Of a DNA stretch of 64,000 bases, positions 47,274 through 59,128 are shown one piece after another. The position numbers and the translations under genes are program-made. Below the pieces are notes generated by a model, which did no database searches, was not told the origin of the DNA, and worked only from the letters and a program-made list of their open reading frames with translations. The stretch comes from Prosopocoilus inquinatus (lineage: Eukaryota; Arthropoda; Insecta; Coleoptera; Lucanidae). How positions within the stretch are numbered: position 1 is the first letter of the stretch; every line of letters begins with the position of its first letter. The DNA is taken from contig CM069877.1 of assembly GCA_036172665.1 (NCBI GenBank), positions 15,334,501 to 15,398,500 on the forward strand, read 5' to 3'.

Positions 47274-50200
47274 ATGACACCAAACGTTAAGGTAAAAAAA
47301 AATAACTAGCCCGTCCCCTCAGCGCTTCAGATTTTCAATAAACGCTTCTCATGTTTATTATCTTTTCCAGGTGGGTTTGATAGGTGGGTCTGGACTCGAC
47401 AATCCCGATATATTAAAAAACCGAACTGAGCGAACTGTGACCACCCAATACGGAGATCCGTCAGACGTTTTGATTGAGGGGGACGTCGAGGGGATTCCGT
47501 GCGTGTTGCTGGCCCGGCACGGGCGCAAGCACAATGTCATGCCTGGCAAGGTCAACTATCGGGCTAATATTTGGGCCTTGAAGGAGGCCGGCTGCACTCA
47601 CATCATTGCTTCCACCGCGACCGGTTCCCTGCGGGAAGAGATTAAACCTGGAGATTTGACAATTGTGGACAATTTCATCGATAGGTAGGTTCGAAACTGG
47701 TTAAAAAAAGTTGATTGCATCAAAGCTGCCTTAAGTAATTTAAACTGAATATGCGAATAGAAAAACAAGAAAAACAAATAATAATTTGTAATACTTTTAG
47801 AACGCAAGGAAGAAAGCAGACTTTCTATGATGGGGAAGACGGATCCCCGCCTGGCATTTTCCACCTGCCTATGGAGCCTGCATTCTCAGAACCTTTGAGG
47901 AAACTCATCTGTGAGACAGCTGATGAATTGGGCCTACAGCATCACAAAAAGGGGACTGTCATCGCAATCGAGGGGCCGAGATTCTCATCCAAGGCTGAGA
48001 GCAACATGTTCAGGCAATGGGGGGCGGATGTCATTAACATGACTTCTGTGCCTGAAGTGAGTAATTTTTGAAATTTAGGAAGTTTTGAATTCACTGGGCC
48101 AGAGCACTCTGAGAGTATCTCAATCTCCTATTATTAGTGTTATTACTTGAGGTTAAAATAAGATGGAGATATTCTGAAAGTGCTTTAGGTTTAGAGCAGT
48201 CAAGCAATAACGCTATGATATTAGTTCAAAACAAATACATTTATCTCTTTCTAATTATTCAATTAATTATTACATCTGTTTCTTGGTAGTTAATTAAAGA
48301 TCTAGTTTACACCGACACTTTAGTATGGGGACCATGTGCGCTTCATTAGAACCGTAACATTAGTTCGATACTTCTTTCAATTTTCCCGCAATAAATAATT
48401 ATACAAAATACAAAGTAGAGCTGGGATTCCACCCAATACAATCGTTTGCACCGGTGGAATCACGGAATGCACCCGGTGCATTACCCGGTTGCCTACATTG
48501 ACATAAGACATAAAAGATGCTTCAAAATGTTACCAAATGTAATAGATGTTAGGTAATTGACTGGACACCTTTACACAGCATATTGCGGACACTATACAGA
48601 ATAAAGAAGGCTTGATAATTCAGAGTGCTCTCATTTCCGAGAAAAAAATTGTAACAAAAATCGAAAAGAATTGTTTGGAAACCGCTGACCGCAAACATCG
48701 TCCGCCCGGACAGAAACCATAAAATCCGCTGATGTTTTGTTTTTTTTTCTGCTTACATCTTTCAACGCAAGTGATGAAAAGTCAGTACCTCAACCGATTT
48801 TAAAGTGTGCAGGTCAGAATAAATGCACGCTCAAAGAATGAAATTGTAACATTTTTTTTCACTTGCAATAGTGTCTAATAAAGTTTTATTATTTTACGAG
48901 TGATGAAACATCAAAGGACGTTGAAATAAATATTTACAAGTTATTTTATTTACAAGTATGTTACGAGTTCACAAAAAACGGAGAAATTATGGCACTTACG
49001 TGCTTTAAGTACGCCTTAACTGTTTCTGCGGTAACTTATCCGAGTTATTAAAAGCGATGGTCTTACACGTGTTAGCATAAATTCGCGCTGATTCATGCGT
49101 TCGGCATATCGAATATTTACTTTACTGGACGCTTGTCATAAATACGTCAGTGGTTCCAAACAATTGATACTTTTCGAAATTTTTCAAAAATGGGCAGAAC
49201 GGACATAATGTGTAGGACTTTTATACTTCATTTGGCAAGCCGAATCTACAGTTTTAATTTGTCCAGGCAATCGCCAAACACCCTGTATATTTTGTACGGA
49301 CTATCGCTAGACAATTATTTTGTAACTTTAATTTCAAAAACTTACTCATTTGTTCAGATTCTAAGCTATAAAGCTTTCGCTTAAACTTAAAAGTTTTCTA
49401 TTCAACTGTTCCTACACCCTATGAAACATCAAACTCTGTATACCACCTGCAAACAATTAAACAATATCAAGAAAATGTTATTTCTCGTTCGATTTGCGCG
49501 GGAAATTTAAATTTTTGAATGCACCCGGTACATTCATGTATGCACCCTTGTGAATGCACCGGGTTCATTCCCTGCCCCATCTCTAATACAAAGGCTATAA
49601 ATGTGCGGGAACTAAAATTTGTCGAATCGAAGCATCCCTTCATATTTAGTTCTCACGGATCAAATCAAATTACTTTGCGGTGTAAACCAGACCAATTAAT
49701 TAAATTAAAAATCACTTGGCTGTAATTACTTTATCGAAAAATATGAAAGTGTTTTCACGTCGTCGTGATAATCTTACGAGTGTCTAAATGAAAAACTGGT
49801 CAAGCAGGCTGTAGAAAAATTCACAAACAAGGTATGTACGTCTTAGATAATTTCGTACTTTTAGCAAAGACTTAAACCCCCATATGGTAATTAAAGTTAA
49901 ATGTTATTTCAGTGTCAAGCTAAATGTAAACTTAACTTTAAAATAATTCTCAAAAATTAACATAAAATATAATTAAGAAAAAGTAGCGGAAAACGTGATT
50001 ATTCAACAGCAAATTTTGACGTTACATTTGACGGCTTCGCAGTTAACTTGGAAGCGACATGCATGCAGCGAACAAATTCTCGGTCATACCCTACTTGACC
50101 AGATTTTTATTTAGACAATCGTTATTAAAAGCACATTAAAATCTTACAAAAAAGTTTGCCTTGAAAAATTTTAGTATGCGGCGGAATGGCTTTAAACAGA

Positions 50201-53200
50201 CGAACATCAACTGTGCCGCTTTATAGTTCTGTAGGCATTTAAACAAAAGAACATCAACTGTGTTCCGGTTTTATAGCTGTGTAAGCAATCGGTTATTGCT
50301 AAGTAACTTTCTAATCAGCATTTGACATCTTATAATATGCATGAGAAAAGCTTTCCAAAGCGCGTTCCGGGAATTCCCAGAAGATATAAGAATTTCACAA
50401 AACACATTATTTATTATTATACTTCGGATCTACTCGGTCGTTGCTATGGTTACGTAATACAAGAACTGATTTTATCTAGGATCCCTAGATGTGATTGACA
50501 TTTAAACTATTATCAAAGGCCCATTCTTTCGCTTAAAAGTTTGAATCGTGTTTCGAATAGTTTGGACCTGAATTTCGTAGTTGTTGCAACAAAACACCTG
50601 ACTTGAATTTTTTATTGACAATTCATTTGTAAATAACCATAATTCACTCCAAACAAGTTTTAAAAATAGAGAGATACGGAGAAAAGAATGTCTGTTTTTG
50701 AATCAAAATACGTTTGGATTACGATTTTGTGAACGAAACAAAGCACTTAATATCGGGCTAGCACTGCTAGCAGTCAAAAAAGACTTTTTTATTTTTATAC
50801 TCAGCTTTTTAAAATATTTATCGAAAAAATATTTTGAAATTTTGAACATTAGAATGTAATTTCATCTAAAAAGATATGTAAGTTAATTTTAATTTTATTG
50901 AATGTAATTCAACCTTCCTTTTGCAGTTTTTGCTCTGATTAAGGCAATAAAGGTTCTCGAAAGCTCACCATAAAAATAAAAAAATATTTTATTATTATTA
51001 TTTATTAATGTCAGATTTTTAGTTGGCTGACTTGATATGATATTCCCGTGAGTTAGAAAGAACAAAATTTAGTATTGCTGTGCCGTAAACGATTCGGAGC
51101 TTGGCAAAATGGCGGTTTTGATGTTGTACTGCCGAACTATGTCCGACATGTTAAATGTTAGGGACCCTAATTTTATCTTAGATTTAATTTTATCAGTTGT
51201 AGGTTGCGTTAAGTCAATGGCAATTTTGACCAAAGTGGTCGGACTTTACTAACCGCTCACTTAACAGCCACAGTTAATGGCGAAACGAGCACTTTGATTA
51301 TAAATTATGAGAGAAGTGGGCGGGAATGGAAGAAGTTTTGAAAGTTTCGAAATTAGTGAAATACGCCATGGGTTTACTTCGTTAAAATCATTGGATAATA
51401 AAAAAGTAATATATCTAACTTTTAGCTACAATCCTTATTTCACATCACCTGTATTTACTATTCTGATTGGTTAAATTGGTCCGACTAACTATTTAACGTT
51501 TAAGACCACGCTGGTCACATTTTAAATCGCAAGCAATTTTCCTAATCGGCTGAATGATAACATGGTTCAGTCTGAGCGTTGACTTAATGATTTTGCTCAA
51601 AATAACCGTTCACTTAACGCAACCAGAATCTGGCAGAATCAGCCATCTTTCAGCAAAAAAGTCCCATCAATGTCAAATTGTCAATACTTTCTAACCTTGC
51701 TTGCTCTTTGAAAATTAAACTCCTAGTCAAACTTCAGCAAAAAAAGTCCCGTCAGTATCAAGTTGACAATATTTTCCGCTTTCTTTTCAGAGTTTGAGCT
51801 GCTCGGAAGAGTTCAGGGTTAATACTTGCGTTGTTCTTTTCAGGAGAGGCGTCGAGCTCCTGAGGTTCTAAGTAGTTCTAATGATCCGTTTCCCCTTTCC
51901 CCTCGAACCCCATCTATTTCGTTCGAGCGTGACGCCCTTTGTGTCAAATTGAGGTTGGATTTAACAAGAAGAAATGAAAAATTCACTATAGTTATTGCTT
52001 ATGGATGGGGAGACAAATAACGCTTACAAACTAATTATAAATTTAAAATAATTTCCATTTAATTTAAAGTGACAGTGTTACAAACGCAGCGACGTATTTT
52101 TTGAGGTTATCTTGTCATATTTATTGCCCAAGCTCTGCCCCAAGTTAAGAATTTTAAGTTCTTTTCAGGATCGTTTCCTAACAGCTCCGTTTGTCAAGCC
52201 CCAAGGGCGTCACGTTCTTAAAAAGAAAGCAGCTTTTATTTAACCTTGCTTGCTTATTTTCAATGTCAAATTCAAGTGTTGGCGCCAAACTGCACTGCCA
52301 TTCTTTCTTACGATTAGCTGAAGAACATTTGCTGAAATATGGCGGAACCAATTAAAAATACACACCACTCTGCCCGACTCTTACTGAAGGGTCTCTGATT
52401 TTATGTGTGCAACACCGAATACGAAGATAAAGGATCTAAGAAGATTCGGCACTTGAATCTGGGAACCACGATATACAGAACACTGGTACGCTCACTTCCC
52501 TATCTTTCCCATACAAAACGAGTAAGTCAAAAGTAGTGCCTAGTTACGTGATTTAAATTTTACCGCTAGATGACACCAATGTATGAAGGACTGTCACTAA
52601 ATGTCATTAATGCCACTTAATGCATTCCTGTGGGTTATGTTTTGTGGTGTGGGCAACACATGTGTTTAGTAATTGCAAACTTTGGTTGGCGTGTAATGAA
52701 ACGGAGAATAAACGGTGAGTATCAAATTTATTAACTGATAATATGTGCAACAAATCAAAATTTAATTTCAAGGGAGCACATCTTTATTTTATGGATGCGG
52801 CTAGAGTCCCGAACGCGGGATCGTTCCCAAAAAAATTAAATCTCGAACGGGCATGGTTTAATGGATCTAGGATTTTATATAAAACCATACCGATCCTAAC
52901 TAAACATTGAATCAATCACATGAATGATTTCATGAATACACGCTCCAATGACATGATATGTCTGACTTTCTTTCTTGTACCTTGTAATACACCTAGAAAG
53001 CATTGTCGATACAATTATCTCTGAGTAGTTTATGGGATAGATAAAGTTAAAAGAAGGTATATAATTTAGCCAATAACATACAAAATAGACTCGTCACTAT
53101 CGACAGTTTATCTTACTATTGTTGTAATTTTGTCATGCTCAATTAATAAAATTTCTCTCAACAATTACAGCAATTGAGGGAAGATACTAGTCGTGTTTTT

Positions 53201-56200
53201 TCAACTGACCGACAAACTCTAAGCTGATTCGATCAGCACCGATAACTTAAATAAAATACCGTTTTTTTGAAAGCAACGTAATTCGCAATTGAATCTGGTG
53301 GATCAGATTAGTTAAAGTGCAGTTCATATAAGTTACATTTTCAAAAGAACACAACTATTATTATTATTATTATCCGATGAAAATTGTAAGTAAAAAGTTT
53401 TTAATCTTAAAACGGACAGAATTATAAATGGAAAAGCACTCAACGTCTCAGTATCGATTGATAGCTTCGTTTTGTTTTGCAACTTAAGTTTCTGTTTAAT
53501 TTAATTTTTACACACCTTTCAGGGGTTATTGACAATATCTGTTTCTTGCTCCTGTATTGTTTGGTGGTGGTGGTGGAAGAAAGGACAGATTTAAGATTAC
53601 TATCAGTGCAGCAGGAGCGTACATTTAATTCAGGAATAGCATCCTCTGTCAGTGTTCTTCGAATGATTTCATTTTCATTCACTGAATAATGATTTTTTAC
53701 AAATTGATTTTGAAAATGTTTCAAGCAGACAAAATTATGCTTCTGTATTGTGACACATGCACTTTTGCTCCATTCTTGAAGCTTTTCCGAAGTCTATAAT
53801 TAACAATATTTCATAATTAAGTGTAAAGATTTTGAATGACTAATTCAATTTAGGAAATGGTTTTACCATGGGAACTTGAAATAGGGAAGTATCTTTATTT
53901 GCTATTTTCATTTCGCCACAAATTACACACTTCTTCATTTTTGTAGAAGAGCAAAAATCAATTTGAGTGATTTTTGAATTGAATAATAATGACAGTCCAT
54001 GACAGTCCGCGATACGGTTCAGCCATCTAGCGAATTTTTACAAACTACTCAACTTGCTCAAAATTTGACTTGCAAAATGGCGTCGAGTGAGCGTACCAGT
54101 GTTCTCTATATCGTGCTGGGAACATTATACCGAATTCACTTCTCCGTCCAAAACCCAGCTGGCGCTAGTGTTTTACTAACAATCAATCAAATAATTCCAT
54201 GTTTGACTGAAACAAAAGTACGAAAAAATTAAAACTTATGTTTAACCTAGTCTGAATATTTCCACCCTTTTTTGATATGCATTTGTATAAATGCTTTTAG
54301 TGCATTTCGTGTTTAGTTTGTTTTCATAATTTGCTGTAAAGCTGTTAGTGAAATTCGTAATCGGGTATCGCTGCACGGACAAAATTTGACTCCCACTTAC
54401 TGCACCGAAAAACTGTCAACGTGCCCGGACACAGGTAAAATTATTTTACTTCTATTAAAACGTACGCAGTAACTGTGATACTTTAAAAAAAAAGGGAAAG
54501 GAACAGAGAAAACAATACGTTTTATTGTAAATGGAGACAATGGTGAAAAATGAATGACAGTTTAAAGATACCGGCAGATATTCCAATTAACATAATAACT
54601 GCATATAAATATCCATATTCAAGAAACTTCGCTGTTCAGTGATTGTTGCAGCAACAAAATATGAAAGACAAGGAATCGTTTAAAGTGTGATTATCAAGAC
54701 CAATCCTCCGGAAAATCACAGAATATTTATTGAACCTGATTTATGCAGTGAGTTATTAGTAAGCGTAGGATTTGAATAAGTACACGTCATCGTTTCAGCA
54801 GTGCCGTATAAATGTATCGAACAGGCACATTGTGTAATGGGACGGTGAAAATAATTTACGGCGTTCTTACTATATGATGCAATGTCGCAATAAATTCCGG
54901 CGGTCGAGGTACAACTGGTCAACTAATTACTCTGAAAATCTTTACACATTTAAACAAGAAGAGTTGATTACACTACTGTAATTTTTTATTGCGGTAATAT
55001 TGCTGTTTTTTGTTATACTGAGTAACACCATTGCTGTAGCGGCGGTAATATATAGATATATAGTTATTGGTATTTTTTAAGAAAATTTGCTTCTCGTTTC
55101 TGTATCTGTCAATTTCTCAGTTTGAAATAAAGTGTGAGTGAATAATCTTTGACCGAATACTATGCATTCATCGCTCACGTGTAATATAGCCATGGCCACG
55201 CCGGCCGAAACATTCTAGAATTGAAAAAAGGAAACAGTCGTGAACTGAAAAAGAGGAAGACGGTTAATTATGACGAAATTGTTTAACAATTACTGACCTG
55301 TAATGTCCTGAAATCAACGATCAATTAACTGAAAAGTTCCCAATGCAAGTCGAGAGATAAGGCTCTGTATCAGCCGTCCAATTAAACGTAGCCTGCAGAA
55401 CAGAATTTCCGAAATCGACGATGATTCCGCAGAAAAGAAAAATGGAAATTCCTTTAAAAAATAATTATCCGACACCTCCGTGATTGCCTGGAAATTTTTC
55501 GATACGATATTAAGATACGACCTTCAGTTCGCAGAAGAGAATTTCCGGAAATTTACAGTGACGAGGAGAAACAAATTAGTTTAAAAATAATGTGAAAATA
55601 AAGTCATCAATCAAAATGCTGAAGTTTCCGATGCAAGTCGAGAGGTGCTGCTTTATGTCAGTCATCCGCTTAAATGAAGCTTGCAGAAAGTGACGACAAC
55701 TTCGAACAAAAGGGGAAAATGGTTTAAAAATTAATTACCTAAATCATCGGCGAATTCAAAAATCCGTTACAAATCAAGAGATTGCACAACAGAATTTCCC
55801 GAAATTTACAACAAAGGAGAATATTTGACGATAGAGTCTCGACGCGAAGAGAAGCAAATTAGTTTAAAAATAATTTGAAAATGAAATGTAGCAAATTGCT
55901 CATACAAGTCTAAAAATAGGTATATATGTCAATCGTCCGCTTAAACGTAGCCTGCAAAACAGCAATTGACGATAATTCCGAAAAAAGAAGAAAAAAGGTT
56001 ATGAACTCAACAAGCAAATTGGGGGAAATTGTTTTCAATACGAGTCGAGAGATGGCGCTTCAAATCAGTTCCGTCAAGGTTGGTAAAACAGATATTGCAT
56101 CTAGCAGGTTGCCTCGCGTTCCCATTTAATATGCAGTTTGAAATGTTCTCCCTGCAAAAGTAACTCGTGACGTCACGCGAAATTTCTATCCGTCATAGTG

Positions 56201-58201
56201 AAGTAAACAGAGTTTTAATCCGTTTCCTAAAACTTAATCTGATTCACTAAAAATGGAATCAATTCTATGGTCCTATTAATTAAATAACGCCAAAATCTCG
56301 TTAATATACCCAATGGAATTTATCACGTGACGTGACGTAACGAGATACGCACTCTCTGTTCCCTCCGCTGATCAAGACAACCTTCTAATACACAGCCCAG
56401 CTCTACCAACCTTGACTTTCATCAGAAACCCTCTAGTTATAGTCTGGCAGAATGGCGTTCATTTTTAATTGATTTCTATGTATTTCAGCAAGCAGTCAAT
56501 AAAAAAAAAATGAAAGAGCAGTTTGGCTCTAACATTTGAATTTGACATGAAGATAAACGAACAAGGTTAGAGAGATAATATTGTCAATTTGACATTGACG
56601 GGATTTTTTTTGCTGAAAGATGGCTGAATGTGCCAAACTCTAACTAGAGGGTCTCTAGTTCCGTCTAAAGACCCTCTATTCTTTATTATGATTGGTTATG
56701 AAGTGTATTTAAGCTTAAATATGGCGTGGACTCTAGTTCCACGCTCCTAGCTAGAGTCTGGCAGAGCGGCGTGCATTTTTAAATTGATTCCGCCACATTT
56801 CAGCTAAAGTGTTTTTCAACCAATCGTAACAAAGAATGGAAGTGCAATTTGGTGCCAACACTTGAATTTAACTTTGAAAAAAGTAAGCAAAGTTAGGTAA
56901 CATTGTCAGTTTGATACTGACCGGACTTTTTTGCTGAAAGATGCCAGACCCTAACTAATGGGTCTGTAGTTCCGTCTAGAGTAGAGACCTTCTATTCCTC
57001 CATTACTTTTTATGATTGGCTGAAGTATATTTTTGCTGAAATGTGGCGAAACCAATTAAAAATGCACGCCCTTCTGCCAGACTCTAACTAGAGGGTCTCT
57101 ATTGACTGCTAGAATCCTTTGTAATAAGATTGACAGCTGGCCAATCAAGCAAGCTAAATTCCTTTATGACTAGAGCACTCTTGTCTGATTAAGAGGAAAA
57201 AATGAGGTTCAGTATAAAAGAAAAGTGGATTTGGAATTTATAACCGAGAATTGTAGGGAAATCATTCCTACGTTGTCCAGTAGATGGCGCTGTTGAATTG
57301 AAATTGTAAATTTTGTCTTGCAGGTTGTGCTAGCGAAAGAAGCGGGCATTATGTACTCGGCCATCTCTTTGGCCACCGACTATGACTGCTGGAGGGAGAC
57401 CGGGGAAGTCGTCAGCCACGGAGCAGTATTGGCTATGTTCAACAAGAACGTCGAGAAAGTCATAACCCTAATGAAGGCGTCCGTCAAGAAAATCGGGGAA
57501 CGCGATTGGAAGGAAGAAATAGACGAGTTGCAGGTAACAAGTCTCTAAATTATTTGGTCTTCGTAGTAAATTCGTTGTATTATTTAAACCCTGTTGTTAT
57601 TTATTGGCTTAGCTTCTTGTGCATGGTCTTTAAGTGGTGTTCAGTTTTTGACTTTAAAAAAACTTTTGTTTAGAGTTTTTCTTTTTTAATAACTATTATT
57701 ATTTTAAAAAATTGTTGCTCCAAATAGGGCTGAAACAGCTCGAGGAATTCACTGCAATCAAAAACGATTTGCAACAATTTTTTTTTAACTTTCATTATGC
57801 TTTGACAGCAGGCATGGCCGCCTTGTGTGGGATGACTTATTGTGTAGCAAACTGGCTTCAATTTGTCAATCCTAATGCAATGTCAAGTCAAAAGTCGATC
57901 GTAGGATGTCACTGTTTAAACTAATCATTATTATTATTTAGAATTATTATGGCTGTGCAAGATGCACGTCGTCGTATTGCGTAACCATGGCAACGCCCGG
58001 AAGTCCTAAGTCTGATTATTATTGTTATTTTATTTTTTGATTAAATCGAGCATGTAGAGATACTAGCGAAGAAAATCTAACCCCATTTGAGTTCAACTAA
58101 CATCTTATGCTTCATTTCAGAAAATATTTCACCCTGACGAGCCTGCTCCGGCAGCAGCTGACGGGACCGAAGCGTCGAAGGAATGCAGTTGCGGCGCTTG
58201 A
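47274..58201 (+). CDS. Mtap: S-methyl-5'-thioadenosine phosphorylase (MTAP), five exons
   Basis: Exons: 47274-47291 (MTPNVK), 47371-47684, 47801-48056, 57324-57533, 58121-58201; 292 aa, close to the family's ~280. All junctions have GT/AG and keep phase. The enzyme splits methylthioadenosine with phosphate into adenine and methylthioribose-1-phosphate (methionine salvage, cytosol). Diagnostic segments are GLIGGSGLD (phosphate loop), [54 protein letters not shown] and [13 protein letters not shown], where the two Asp residues of TDYD give 6-aminopurine selectivity. The last exon is low in conservation, ending ECSCGA. Intron 3 (9.3 kb) is packed with MITEs. A divergent paralog lies 0.9 kb downstream on the other strand. 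Confidence 0.95.
48416..49585. mobile_element. Nonautonomous hAT element in MTAP intron 3, exact 8-bp duplication
   Basis: Starts TAGAGCTGGGATTCC; inverted other end TAGAGATGGGGCAGGGAATG. The octamer atacaaag is duplicated exactly (48408-48415 and 49586-49593). Subterminal motifs gaatgcacccggtgcatt and relatives occur at both ends. Length 1170 bp, no transposase. Confidence 0.9.
50185..50290 (+). repeat. Short tandem duplication
   Basis: gaacatcaactgtg.....ttttatag.t.tgta occurs twice, at about 50200-50235 and 50250-50285. It lies in MTAP intron 3. Confidence 0.6.
50575..50660 (+). repeat. Fragment of the 9236-family neighbourhood
   Basis: gttgttgcaacaaaacacctgacttgaattttttattgacaattcatttgtaaataa matches 9296-9352 closely. 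Confidence 0.75.
51202..51624. mobile_element. MITE with ggttgcgttaagt ends
   Basis: Starts ggttgcgttaagtcaatggc and ends with its inverse (gttcacttaacgcaacc). The inverted homology continues for about 50 bp with mismatches. Interior non-coding. Confidence 0.7.
51626..52400. repeat. Diverged copy of the 'tctggcaga...agggtctct' MITE family, interrupted
   Basis: 51626-51790 (aatctggcagaatcagccatctttcagcaaaaaagtccc) and 52240-52400 (cttgaatttgacatt-like words inverted, gctgaaatatggcggaacc, gaagggtctct) resemble halves of the elements at 56423-57103. Unrelated DNA lies between. Confidence 0.6.
52401..53364. other. MTAP intron 3, nothing recognised
   Basis: AT-rich intronic DNA without supported features. 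Confidence 0.5.
53365..53470 (+). repeat. Third copy of the 6511-6760 repeat family
   Basis: A TTA microsatellite is followed by tccgatgaaaattgtaagta, gttttaatct.aaa.cggacag and cactcaacgt.tc...atagcttc, matching 6530-6630 with more divergence. The right arm of the palindrome is absent. Confidence 0.7.
53480..55240. other. MTAP intron 3, nothing recognised
   Basis: Short open frames on both strands lack domains. No element ends seen. Confidence 0.5.
55240..56115. repeat. Degenerate satellite-like tandem repeat, ~270-290 bp period
   Basis: Units share caagtcgagaga (55346, 55637, 55904 weakly, 56041), tatgtcagtc.tccgctta followed by aacgtagcctgcagaacag, and a purine-rich gaaaagaggaaaatgg segment. 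Divergence between units is high. Confidence 0.6.
56423..57103. mobile_element. Two adjacent MITEs, ctctagttagagtctggcag family
   Basis: Unit 1 is about 56423-56660 and unit 2 about 56735-57103. Each starts near ctag.tagagtctggcaga.cggcgt.catttttaa and ends with the inverse (tgccaaactctaactagagggtctc). Both contain tttttgctgaaagatg and gtcagtttgac-like words, and they are flanked by tctagttccgtcta repeats. Confidence 0.75.
57712..57925 (+). repeat. Copy of the 9236 MITE family in MTAP intron 4
   Basis: Contains gggctgaaacagctcgaggaattcactgcaatcaaaaacgatttgcaac, attatgctttgacagcaggcatggccgcctt and cttcaatttgtcaatcctaatgcaatgtcaagtcaaaa...gatcgtaggatgt. Confidence 0.8.
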
Positions 58202-58314
58202 AAATCGCTTGACGCATAGGTTTATATAACCCAGAATTAATTTTGTGTGTTGTAACCCCGGCTCCTCGACGCGCTCCTCTTTTAACACCTCTTTTGTTTT
58301 TCTTTCTGTTGCAG

Positions 58315-58344
58315 GCATTCGTTGAGAAGAATATTTACCTGTGA
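58315..58344 (+). CDS. Possible alternative MTAP last exon
   Basis: Acceptor gtttttctttctgttgcag, better than that of exon 5, followed in phase 0 by codons AFVEKNIYL and stop. Spliced to exon 4 it would give a protein ending DELQAFVEKNIYL instead of the 26-residue Cys-containing tail. AATAAA at 58455-58460 would serve both forms. No transcript evidence; it may simply be a 3' UTR intron boundary. Confidence 0.4.
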   Translation, partial: AFVEKNIYL

Positions 58345-58454
58345 TGCACCCCGCACGTTTCGAATAAGTTGAATCTTAGCTAGCAAATTGTACACACAAA
58401 TATTCCATACTTTGTTGCATTTTTAGACCAATTTGTTTATTTTTTTTTAATGTT

Positions 58455-58460
58455 AATAAA
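58455..58460 (+). terminator. Polyadenylation signal of MTAP
   Basis: AATAAA about 250 bp after the exon 5 stop codon and 110 bp after the alternative stop. Confidence 0.6.
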
Positions 58461-58464
58461 GCAC

Positions 58465-58920
58465 TTGCATTTAATGGAAGTTAGTATCCTTTCTGTTCGC
58501 TATGACAGAAATAATTTAGACTGAACGTGGAACCCCCTCTAATTATGTGGCCACGTAGATAGCGCTGAGGTTCATATTTGGCCCAGCGCGATAATGAAGG
58601 AGCACTACCCCAGCGGCTTAGGTCACACTCGAGACCTGAACGTTTACAGCAACACTTACAGTGAAGACTCGATTAACCAGACTAATTGGTGTAAGGCCAC
58701 TGTATAACCCACAGAGCGGGACTTCCCTTGACGAAACAAGCACGTCACCTAGAATCTAGAAGATTGATTGAGATGCTAAGATGCAGTGATGGTGGAAGAA
58801 AGGAAGTTGTACCTTTCTGGGTATAACAAAAGTAAGTGGAGAGTCACAATTTTTAGTAAGTTTTATTTAAAAAATTGTTGCAATAAGTTTTCAGTCCTAC
58901 ATCCCCGCAGCCCTCGATGC
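58465..58920. other. Short intergenic between convergent MTAP genes
   Basis: No supported feature apart from the likely 3' UTR of the paralog reaching in from the right. Confidence 0.5.
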
Positions 58921-58924
58921 GTCA

Positions 58925-59128
58925 AGTCTTTGCTTTTAAATTTGTTTCCCGTTGGTAAAAGGGTACTAATGTCACCTCGCTCTTCTCTTGCTGGGACAGC
59001 TCCAGGTTCTTTCCCCATCGCCTCTTTAGTCTGTTTCTCATTGGTAATAGGGGGAGGGATTAGCGTCACCTCGCTCATCTCTTGCTGGGGCAACCACAGG
59101 CTCTTGCCCCGTCGCCATTTACCAATCT
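58925..59128 (-). repeat. Tandem duplication overlapping the last exon of the MTAP paralog
   Basis: Two ~105-bp units (about 59110-59025 and 59018-58925 on the minus strand) share ccagcaagaga.gagcgaggtgac, taccaa.gggaaaca and ggcgacgggg-like segments. The distal unit provides the coding end of exon 5; the proximal one lies in the 3' UTR. Confidence 0.7.

Noticed and set aside
53999..54232. 77-codon + strand ORF in MTAP intron 3
   Set aside because: No domain or splice context; lies in transposon-rich intronic DNA.
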